A stretch of DNA of 15,222 nucleotides from Desulfuromonadales bacterium. GTDB taxonomy: Bacteria; Desulfobacterota; Desulfuromonadia; Geobacterales; Pseudopelobacteraceae. The notes under the pieces were generated by a model. It worked only from the letters and a program-made list of their open reading frames with translations, searched no databases and was not told the DNA's origin. The position numbers were made by a program, and so were the translations under genes. The stretch covers positions 1 to 15,222 of the forward strand of contig JAATGX010000003.1 in the NCBI GenBank assembly GCA_015688915.1, read 5' to 3'. Of the stretch, positions 1 through 5,591 are shown one piece after another (within the stretch, counting starts at the first letter, position 1; each line of letters begins with the position of its first letter).

Positions 1-1
1 A

Positions 2-3000
2 ATCTCCGGCGGCCAGCACTCCCTTCAGGACCTCAATGCCGCCATTGACGGCCCGGTCGGCAAGGGGAATGGCATTGAACTAATCGGACAGGCGACCCAC
101 GGCCGGTATGCCGGCAAGGAGTTCTATACCACCGCTGAAATGCGTGAGTTGGAGGCCCGCAACATCGAGACGCTGAAATCCCTGGGCGAGTTCAGGAGCA
201 CCACCTCCAGGGCGGAGGTGGAAGCCTACCTGGCGGGGCTGGCCGGAGACACCCCGGACAGGCTCACCCCCGAACAGACCCGGTACGAGGCGTCATACCG
301 GACCGGAGCCGCCTCGGCCGAGAGACACGTCACAGACAAGCGGGACGGCACAGTGGCCCTCACGCCCGGTCAGCGGGAGCACGTCATAAACGAGCTGGCC
401 GGAGACAAGGGTTTCGCCGTCACCCAAGGGGACCCGGGGACCGGCAAAACATTTGCCTCGGAGATCGTGGAGCGTTTCAACACAGAGGTCCTGGAGCCCT
501 CCGGCCGGGGTCATTACACCCTCAACGCGGCCTACACCGGCAAGGCGGCCATGGAGATGTCCGCTGCGGCCGGCAAGCCGTCCTACACCATCGACAGTTT
601 TCTCAACCGCTACCATCGAGGCATGATCCGGATCGACACCTCCAACCAGGTAAAGCAGCAGGACCAGGCTGTCATGGGCCGGGCCGGGGATATCGCGGCG
701 GTGGCGGGGCGCCACGCTAACAACTTGGAGGCCTCGGGAGAGACACGCTTCCAGGCCGATGGCGAGCCGGTCAGGCCGAAAGGGACTCCGGACAGTAGGG
801 TGACACTCACGACCCGGGACAGGGACGACGCGGCGATCACAAAAGGCAGCGTTTGGGGACCGGTGGCCAAGGGCACTACCACCGCAGTCCGGCCGGGTGG
901 CCGCGTTGTCGAGACGAAATGGGAAGGGCGAGAAGGCGGCGACCGGTTCACGGTCCTCAAGAGCGCCATCCGGGAGATCAAGGATCCGCAGCTTGCCGAA
1001 AAGCAGCTCTCCGGGACGCCCGGGGGAACGTCGCTCGGCGTCGTGCTGCTCGCTCCGGATTCAGAGACTCAAATTTCGCGCCTGGAGGGCGAACGGCACG
1101 AGGAGGGGAGGGATGGACGGGAGAGCGCTGAAACACACCACCTGCCTCAAACTGGGAAGCCGGAACGCTGGATTGTCGTGCCTGAGGGCTCGCAGGTGGT
1201 GATCAAGGTGGACGAGGCCTCCTTTGTCGGTGCCCGCCAACAGGAACATTTACTGAACGTCGTTCGAGACCTCAAGGCCCAGGGAGTTGAAGTAAAGCCC
1301 GTCTTTATTGGTGACAAAAAACAATTGCAGGGTATCCAGGCCGGGCCGTCCTTTGTTCACGCCACTGAACTGGCTAAACAGGGATATGGCAATTACGCGG
1401 AGATGAAGGAGATCAGCCGTCAAAGGAATCCTGAACTGCTCAAGGTGGTAGAGACCCTGAACCGCGACGGCGAGCAGAAACAGTTCGGCGCGAACGCCGT
1501 TGAGGCGCTGGGGATGTTGCAGCAGCAGGGGAGGGTTACGGAGATTGCCGATCGGAAAGAGTTGGTGCAGGCGACCGTGGACCGCTACCTGGCAGAGGCG
1601 GCCAAGCCGAATTGTGACCCGATGAAGGCCGCCGCAGGCGAGATGCAGAGCGTTTTGCTGGTCACGGCCATGAATGCCGACCGGCACGAACTCAACCGCG
1701 AGATCCGTGAGGCCAGAATCGCGGCCGTAGAGATTGAGCGCGGCCAGGCCGTGGAGGTCCTCACGCCGGCGCAACAGGGTGTCACTGCCGGTTCGTACGC
1801 ACTGGGCCAGGTGGTTCATTTCAGCGGCGAGCGTGGCGAGGACGGCAAGATGCGGACCATCAAGGGCACCCGCCTCAACGCTGAGGGAGAGGTGCAGAGC
1901 GTCGATCCTGAGAAGAATGCCGTCACTGTCCGATACCTGATGGAGGCGCGGGATCCCGAGACCGGCGAGAAGACCTCGAAAAATGTCACCGTGACGCTCG
2001 ACGCCGCGGAGATGGCGAACAAGACGACGCTCTACAACCGTGAGGAGCGGGAGTTCTCACCGGGCGACCGGCTCGTGTTCCTGAAGAACGACAAGACCCT
2101 CGGCGTTGAGAACGGCGGCACTGGTGTCATAGAGTCACTGGACGAACACGGAAACGTCACGGTCCAGATGGAAGGCCGGCAGGTGTCATTCAACTTCAGA
2201 GACTACGCCAACGTCGATTACGGTTACGCCGTAACCGTCCACAAGAGCCAGGGAGCCACCGTTGACAGCGTGATCATGTTCGCCTACCTCAAACCGCCTG
2301 CCGAGAACGATAAGACGGCCCTGGAGGCGATGAGCGGCGTCAAGATGACGGCGGAGCAGTTCAGCCAGTGGAACCGGACCCTTTCGGATTTCGAGAAAGG
2401 ATTCATGGCTGAGGTCATGATCGGCGGCCATGCCGGCAGACTGGAATTCGTGCTCCTGGAGGACAGGCGCGAGGGGGCGGCGCCGGTCCAGAAGGGGATA
2501 GCGATCGATTTCGCTGACGGCTGGGCAATGGTGAAAGACGAGGAAACCGGTTTGCAGATGAGGGAATCCGGGATGTATTGGGTGCCGGAGTTGGAGTCCT
2601 GGGTCACCAGCGTCAGCAACGACAAGGCCGCAGAATTGATGGATCGTCATCCGTTGAAGGAGCCAGAGTATGTCGAACATCTGCGGGAGACTGTCGGGAA
2701 GGGGATGCAGGAGACGGAGGTGGCCATGACCGAGGACAGGGATCCGGCCGGCCAGAGTGGGGAAACGAAAGCGGCCGAGATCGACACGACGGCGGAAATG
2801 GAGAAGTTCGGCCGCGCAAGTGCCAATGCGATCAACGTTTCAATGTCACGGCCGCGTGATGAAGGTCACATCATGACCAATACGGTTAACGGTCTGGAAA
2901 AAGCGATTCAGACGGTTGATGAGAAAACGACCACGGTCGAGCAGTCGGCAGAAATTGCCGGGATGGACACAGGGAACACCCTCGCGGAGAAGATTGATGA

Positions 3001-3229
3001 ATTTGAGATGATTGCCCAAGGTGAAAAACCGGACTTAAGTGAAGTTGACTCGCTCGCGCAGTCCATCCGTGAGCTGCAGGATGAGGTCAGGGACATGCAG
3101 AATGAGCAGGCGGATCTTGACCATGGCATTGAAGATGACAGCGGAGTGCCACCGCTGGTTTTTGAAGAGACGCTTCAACAGGACGATATCGCCGAAAATC
3201 AAGTTCAGGATGTCGAATTGGAATTCTGA
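2..3229 (+). CDS. traI: MOBF-type conjugative relaxase/helicase TraI, 5' end outside window
   Basis: The reading frame is already open at base 2, so the nicking domain lies upstream and only the helicase part is visible. Counting from the first in-window Met (base 140), superfamily 1 helicase motifs appear in order: Walker A GDPGTGKT (residues 97-104), a TGKAAMEMS motif Ia (133-141), Walker B IKVDEAS (355-361), ISRQRNPELL (425-434), VHKSQGATVDS (700-710) and the closing NVSMSRPRDE (899-908). Known TraI/TrwC proteins nick oriT and then unwind the transferred strand, and this should do the same in the cytoplasm at the coupling protein. Two stretches of about 185-190 residues separate motifs that are normally 20-40 residues apart. 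The C-terminal 120 residues are acidic and probably coiled coil. Two small genes follow closely. Confidence 0.9.
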   Translation: MSGGQHSLQDLNAAIDGPVGKGNGIELIGQATHGRYAGKEFYTTAEMRELEARNIETLKSLGEFRSTTSRAEVEAYLAGLAGDTPDRLTPEQTRYEASYRTGAASAERHVTDKRDGTVALTPGQREHVINELAGDKGFAVTQGDPGTGKTFASEIVERFNTEVLEPSGRGHYTLNAAYTGKAAMEMSAAAGKPSYTIDSFLNRYHRGMIRIDTSNQVKQQDQAVMGRAGDIAAVAGRHANNLEASGETRFQADGEPVRPKGTPDSRVTLTTRDRDDAAITKGSVWGPVAKGTTTAVRPGGRVVETKWEGREGGDRFTVLKSAIREIKDPQLAEKQLSGTPGGTSLGVVLLAPDSETQISRLEGERHEEGRDGRESAETHHLPQTGKPERWIVVPEGSQVVIKVDEASFVGARQQEHLLNVVRDLKAQGVEVKPVFIGDKKQLQGIQAGPSFVHATELAKQGYGNYAEMKEISRQRNPELLKVVETLNRDGEQKQFGANAVEALGMLQQQGRVTEIADRKELVQATVDRYLAEAAKPNCDPMKAAAGEMQSVLLVTAMNADRHELNREIREARIAAVEIERGQAVEVLTPAQQGVTAGSYALGQVVHFSGERGEDGKMRTIKGTRLNAEGEVQSVDPEKNAVTVRYLMEARDPETGEKTSKNVTVTLDAAEMANKTTLYNREEREFSPGDRLVFLKNDKTLGVENGGTGVIESLDEHGNVTVQMEGRQVSFNFRDYANVDYGYAVTVHKSQGATVDSVIMFAYLKPPAENDKTALEAMSGVKMTAEQFSQWNRTLSDFEKGFMAEVMIGGHAGRLEFVLLEDRREGAAPVQKGIAIDFADGWAMVKDEETGLQMRESGMYWVPELESWVTSVSNDKAAELMDRHPLKEPEYVEHLRETVGKGMQETEVAMTEDRDPAGQSGETKAAEIDTTAEMEKFGRASANAINVSMSRPRDEGHIMTNTVNGLEKAIQTVDEKTTTVEQSAEIAGMDTGNTLAEKIDEFEMIAQGEKPDLSEVDSLAQSIRELQDEVRDMQNEQADLDHGIEDDSGVPPLVFEETLQQDDIAENQVQDVELEF

Positions 3230-3243
3230 GAGGAGGATGAAAG

Positions 3244-3453
3244 GTGAAAGAGAAGAAGAACCCCGAGACGTTGAGGGCCGAGGCGAAGGAAATCATGAAG
3301 AATGCCAGGATTGCGGCCAAGAAAAAGCTGGATGAAGCTGATCGGCTGGAAAGGGCAAAAACGGATCATCTTGTACAGAAAATTGTTGCGGCCGGTAAGG
3401 TGTCGGAGCTGGAAAAATTCACTGCGGAAATCTGCGGTGAACCACCGAAATAG
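3244..3453 (+). CDS. small basic coiled-coil protein downstream of TraI
   Basis: This 69-residue protein starts at GTG 3244, seven bases after a strong AGGAGG (3231-3236); an ATG at 3238 is too close to that box to be used and reads another frame. The sequence is highly charged (Lys, Glu, Ala) with a long predicted helix over about residues 6-45 (PETLRAEAKEIMKNARIAAK onwards), then DHLVQKIVAAGKVSEL. The layout, a charged helix followed by a short hydrophobic helix, loosely recalls small MobC/TraD-like relaxosome proteins found beside relaxase genes, but no diagnostic motif is visible. Fourteen bases separate it from traI, so it is very likely in the same transcript. Function unknown; an accessory role at oriT is only an inference from position. 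Confidence 0.65.
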   Translation: MKEKKNPETLRAEAKEIMKNARIAAKKKLDEADRLERAKTDHLVQKIVAAGKVSELEKFTAEICGEPPK

Positions 3454-3477
3454 TCCAAGAGAGAGGAAGAACCGCGA

Positions 3478-3723
3478 ATGACGAGAATAGCCGATGTCAA
3501 TCCCGTACTTGATACTCTTCAACGGATCAAGGATATGCTGGCGCATATCGAGGCCGGGAAAGTTACTGCCTACGAGGGGTTCAAGCAGGTCCGCTGGCGT
3601 GCGGACGTGTACATGATGTGGGAAGAGACCACCGCTCCTGTTCCCCGGCCTCCTGCCGGGAAACAGGAGCCTGCTGCCGCAGGCTCGAAATCTCCGACAG
3701 AGACGGCAGTTTCAAAGAGATAA
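3478..3723 (+). CDS. small hypothetical protein with palindrome-encoded tail
   Basis: An ATG at 3478 follows AGAGGAAG (3462-3469), 24 bases after the previous stop, giving an 81-residue product. Residues 1-50 look like an ordinary small soluble protein (helical, with KDMLAHIEAGKVTAYEGFKQ). From about residue 52 the protein becomes Pro/Ala/Ser-rich, and the DNA coding for this part is a pair of overlapping hairpins (3634-3686). The tail therefore looks like a palindromic repeat that entered the 3' end of the gene and was kept in frame, or a reading frame that happens to run through it. I do not recognise a family. Its neighbours suggest it is the last gene of the traI transcript. Confidence 0.5.
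   Translation: MTRIADVNPVLDTLQRIKDMLAHIEAGKVTAYEGFKQVRWRADVYMMWEETTAPVPRPPAGKQEPAAAGSKSPTETAVSKR
3634..3686. repeat. two overlapping hairpins at the start of the palindrome array
   Basis: The arm GCTCCTGTTCCCCGGC (3634-3649) pairs with GCCGGGAAACAGGAGC (3655-3670) with one mismatch around a 5-base loop. The right end of that stem is shared with a second perfect 8-bp hairpin, GAGCCTGC (3667-3674) with GCAGGCTC (3679-3686). The two stems are mutually exclusive. They lie inside the 3' end of the small gene that ends at 3723. Confidence 0.8.
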
Positions 3724-3775
3724 GCAGTGGTGGAGTCAATGCCAGGATCAGAAACGGTAGCATCACAATCAGAGA

Positions 3776-3884
3776 CTGGGCGTTGCCGGACGATAAAACT
3801 GTCCGGCCGTTCTGGCAGGCTACGCCCGGAGTCTCGCATACGGCCGCGAGTCTCCGCCCTCCGGGTGCCGGCCACTAACGCAAA
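3776..3884. repeat. repeat family 1, copy 1
   Basis: This 109-bp unit aligns without gaps to 4271-4379 with 8 differences that I can count (about 93% identity). It contains a CCGGAC (3786-3791)/GTCCGG (3801-3806) stem and a CTCGC/GCGAG stem around an 8-base loop. Three of the differences fall in that loop while its stem is unchanged. It ends in CCACTAACGCAAAACC. Confidence 0.85.
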
Positions 3885-4063
3885 ACCAAAACCATCCGGC
3901 ACACCGTACAGTCAGAACCTGGATGCAGCGCGCATCATGAAGCCGATGCCGCGAGCAACCAGAACCTGCTGCACCATGCACCGGACATTTCGCGCCTCAG
4001 ATCACGACCGCTGCTCGCGGCCGTCAACTGAAAAGCCGGCGCTCAGGAAAACCTTAAAGGCTG

Positions 4064-4148
4064 TCCGTCCACAAGCGCGTAGGTGCTCCGGGCCGCGATC
4101 CCTTAAGGGGAATCGCCCAGGCCCTCCGACCTACAGCTTGTGGACGGA
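4064..4148. repeat. 85-bp nested imperfect palindrome
   Basis: The outer stem TCCGTCCACAAGC (4064-4076) pairs perfectly with GCTTGTGGACGGA (4136-4148). Inside are GTAGGT pairing with ACCTAC, and a central CCCTTAAGGG flanked by GCGAT and ATCGC. The whole can fold as one long branched or interrupted stem. It begins shortly after the first AAAACCTT motif. Confidence 0.8.
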
Positions 4149-4157
4149 TGAAGGATT

Positions 4158-4190
4158 CACCGAAGCCGGGTCTGCGACCCGACTTCGGTG
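4158..4190. repeat. 14-bp-stem hairpin
   Basis: CACCGAAGCCGGGT (4158-4171) pairs with ACCCGACTTCGGTG (4177-4190) with one mismatch and a 5-base loop. It is not followed by a T-run, so it does not look like an intrinsic terminator. Confidence 0.8.
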
Positions 4191-4270
4191 GCGAAAGTCA
4201 GTTCCAGTATCATCACCTACAGAAGCAGATTCAATGTCGTCAACTGCTTCAATATCACCATCTCAATCGG

Positions 4271-4379
4271 CTGGGCGTTACCGGACGATGAAACTGTCCG
4301 GCCGTTCTGGCAGGCTACGCCCGGAGCCTCGCAAAAGACCGCGAGTCTCCGCCCTTCGGGTGCCGGCCACTAACGCAAC
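4271..4379. repeat. repeat family 1, copy 2
   Basis: Second copy of the 109-bp unit at 3776-3884, same orientation, 495 bp downstream. The CCGGAC/GTCCGG and CTCGC/GCGAG stems are preserved and the loop of the second stem differs. It runs directly into AACACCTT (4377-4384). Both copies, read in one frame, give the peptide WALPDD(K/E)TVRPFWQATPG and a stop after GAGH; I take this as a by-product of the shared DNA. Confidence 0.85.
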
Positions 4380-4386
4380 ACCTTTA

Positions 4387-4436
4387 TCGTGCGCAAGCCC
4401 ACGGCCTCAAAAACCAGGCCGCGAACTTGCGCACGA
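4387..4436. repeat. hairpin with nested stems
   Basis: TCGTGCGCAAG (4387-4397) pairs perfectly with CTTGCGCACGA (4426-4436); a second stem CGGCCT (4402-4407)/AGGCCG (4416-4421) lies inside. Begins three bases after an AACACCTT motif. Confidence 0.8.
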
Positions 4437-4476
4437 AGCTTCACTCCCTCCGCTCGCGAAGCTAACCCAAGATCTT

Positions 4477-4589
4477 TCGCCCACAGGGTCCACAGTCTCA
4501 TCGCGTCACGAAAGCCCGGCTTTCGCTTTTGACGCGATGGCCTATGGACTTGTGGACGATCATGCCCTGCAAAAAAACGCAGGGCATGA
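4477..4589. repeat. repeat family 2, copy 1 (four-stem structured element)
   Basis: Four stems are visible: S1 TCGCCCACA (4477-4485) with TGTGGACGA (4551-4559), one mismatch; S2 ATCGCGTC (4500-4507) with GACGCGAT (4531-4538); S3 CGAAAGC with GCTTTCG between the arms of S2; S4 TCATGCCCTGC (4560-4570) with GCAGGGCATGA (4579-4589) around an A-rich 8-base loop. Aligned without gaps to copy 2 at a fixed offset of 210, the stem bases differ in matched pairs. Confidence 0.9.
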
Positions 4590-4686
4590 AGAGTCAAAAC
4601 CAACATCCGGACTGCTCAAAACCTTGTCGCTGTTTGTAGCTCCTGTTGTTTCATGCAGAGGAGTAGGGGGTGTGGAAAACCGCTTG

Positions 4687-4799
4687 TCCTCCACAGGGTC
4701 CACAGTCTCATCGGGCTGCGAAAGCTGGCCTTTCGCTTACAGCCCGATGGCCTATGGACTTGTGGAGGATCATTCCCTGCAAGATGCCGCAGGGAATGG
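4687..4799. repeat. repeat family 2, copy 2 (compensatory changes)
   Basis: Same four stems as copy 1: S1 TCCTCCACA (4687-4695) with TGTGGAGGA (4761-4769), now perfect; S2 ATCGGGCT (4710-4717) with AGCCCGAT (4741-4748); S3 GCGAAAG (4718-4724) with CTTTCGC (4730-4736); S4 CATTCCCTGC (4771-4780) with GCAGGGAATG (4789-4798). Relative to copy 1, one pair changes in S1, three in S2 and one in S4, each time on both arms. Followed by AACACCTT at 4811. Confidence 0.9.
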
Positions 4800-4846
4800 A
4801 AGTCACAGTCAACACCTTAACACCGGTTTGTTGCTTTTTTCGCTTT

Positions 4847-4878
4847 GTTCTGTAGGGGAATGCATTCCCCTACAGAAC
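4847..4878. repeat. perfect 32-bp palindrome
   Basis: GTTCTGTAGGGGAATG (4847-4862) is followed at once by its exact reverse complement (4863-4878), with no loop. A T-rich tract precedes rather than follows it on the top strand, and the bottom strand reads A-rich after it, so it is not an intrinsic terminator in either direction. Confidence 0.9.
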
Positions 4879-4939
4879 CCCTCCAACGACAGTGCCGGTT
4901 GCACCGAAAACCTTCCGAAAGTCAAAGGCGAAAAAGTGC

Positions 4940-4967
4940 ATTACTCACGGTGAATCATGTGAGCAAT
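4940..4967. repeat. short hairpin on the leading side of the putative nic
   Basis: ATTACTCAC (4940-4948) pairs with GTGAGCAAT (4959-4967) with one mismatch and a 10-base loop. It is the inverted repeat nearest to the putative nic on the side that would enter a recipient first. Confidence 0.6.
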
Positions 4968-5007
4968 GAATGGCAAAAGGCGGGTTCACTTCGTTCACAA
5001 GTCAAGG

Positions 5008-5036
5008 TCATCACACCCCACGCAGCCCTCCGGGCT
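5008..5036 (-). other. oriT: putative oriT nic region, F-like
   Basis: On the bottom strand the sequence TGCGTGGGGTGTG (complement of 5024-5012) is identical over 13 bases to the core that F TraI recognises and cuts (TGCGTGGGGTGT, nick, G), as I recall it. Immediately 5' on the same strand is an inverted repeat AGCCC-GGA-GGGCT (5036-5024), in the place where F has the inverted repeat bound by TraI. By analogy the nick would fall between the bases opposite 5013 and 5012. The site sits between the relaxase gene and the RHH/coupling-protein genes. The F comparison is from memory, not from an alignment. Confidence 0.75.
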
Positions 5037-5054
5037 ACTGATAAATGTAACAGC

Positions 5055-5084
5055 TTGTTTTTGTTGGTGTTACTAGGTGATACT
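5055..5084 (+). promoter_or_regulatory. possible promoter of the RHH/coupling-protein operon
   Basis: TTGTTT (5055-5060) and GATACT (5079-5084) are 18 bases apart and are weak sigma-70-like boxes. The -10 overlaps the second GGTGATAC box, which would suit autorepression by the RHH protein. Only the spacing and partial matches support this. Confidence 0.35.
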
Positions 5085-5140
5085 GATTTCCGGCAAAATG
5101 GTGGCAAGCCCTGAATTGGTGCGGTGATACCCGGTATCAC
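5066..5140. promoter_or_regulatory. GGTGWTAC boxes and palindrome, likely RHH-protein operator
   Basis: GGTGTTAC (5066-5073) and GGTGATAC (5076-5083) are direct repeats 10 bp apart, one helical turn. A third GGTGATAC (5123-5130) is part of a palindrome, GTGATACC-C-GGTATCAC (5124-5140), 21 bp before the preferred start of the RHH gene. RHH proteins bind such boxes as dimers. The position next to the putative nic fits both operator and relaxosome accessory-protein sites, as for TraY or TrwA. Confidence 0.7.
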
Positions 5141-5161
5141 ATGGAGAGGAGACAAAAGGTA

Positions 5162-5572
5162 ATGGAAAGTGTGGTCGAAAAATCCGTGAAAATGCCGCGC
5201 GAGTTGGTGCAAAAAATCGCACAACTGAGCGAAGCTTCCGGGAACAGTTTCTCGGAGATTTTACGGCAAGGCGCGCGACGGATGGTCGATGAGAATCCGA
5301 CCGACGGCCTCGCAAATCGAGTGGAAAAACTTGAAAAGAATGTGTTCGCTTTAGTCGAGTCTTTGAAGGCTTTTGCAGAGGCCACAAACCGTAATTTTGA
5401 GGTGGCCCGCGAAACCGAAAAAGTACGATTGCAGGCAATCGTCGATCTAATAAAAACGAAAGTGGATGGACATGAAAATGAAGACAAGGAACGAATGAAA
5501 CTGCTCGTGGAATGGATCGAGAAATTAGCCGTCGCATCGAATGGCAGACCGAATGATTCTTTGTCGTTTTAA
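5162..5572 (+). CDS. ribbon-helix-helix DNA-binding protein, probable relaxosome accessory protein
   Basis: The product is 136 residues from ATG 5162. I prefer this start because AGGAG (5146-5150) precedes it at a usable distance, while an in-frame ATG at 5141 has only the palindrome before it. The N-terminus (VEKSVKMPRELVQKIAQLSE, then GNSFSEILRQGARRMV) has the pattern of an RHH domain: a short strand that contacts DNA and two helices. The rest is a long charged helix, probably a coiled coil. RHH proteins of this shape (TraY, TrwA, MobB-like) bind oriT, help the relaxase nick and repress their own operon. The gene lies just after the putative oriT boxes and 19 bp before the coupling-protein gene, as trwA precedes trwB in R388. 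Homology to TrwA or TraY itself cannot be shown here. Confidence 0.8.
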   Translation: MESVVEKSVKMPRELVQKIAQLSEASGNSFSEILRQGARRMVDENPTDGLANRVEKLEKNVFALVESLKAFAEATNRNFEVARETEKVRLQAIVDLIKTKVDGHENEDKERMKLLVEWIEKLAVASNGRPNDSLSF

Positions 5573-5591
5573 CAAGGGAAAGGAAGAGGCA

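Larger units (their letters stand above)
3724..5140. other. 1.4-kb non-coding region: palindrome array, then putative oriT
   Basis: No credible gene is present. A 408-codon open frame crosses most of it (3727-4953), but the translation is low in structure, rich in Arg, Ser and Pro, contains the same repeats twice and has no visible ribosome site at its start. The region instead holds at least seven strong inverted repeats, two copies each of two repeat families, and five copies of AAMACCTT (4048, 4377, 4618, 4811, 4907), each of the last four coming shortly after a stem-loop. The right end carries an F-like nic sequence and repeated boxes just before the RHH gene. Confidence 0.75.

Noticed and set aside
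3634..4878. CRISPR array
   Set aside because: Repeats are long, few, palindromic and unevenly spaced, with no constant short repeat and no cas genes.
4158..4878. Intrinsic terminators
   Set aside because: The stems are strong but none is followed by a T-run on either strand.
3776..4914. Integron attC cassette array
   Set aside because: The hairpin units and shared boundary motif recall attC, but GTTRRRY/RYYYAAC core sites are missing and units hold no cassette genes or integrase.
3727..4953. 408-codon + strand open frame
   Set aside because: It passes through two repeat families and several palindromes, has no ribosome site, and yields Arg/Ser/Pro-rich low-structure protein. Covariation in the DNA points to structure, not coding.
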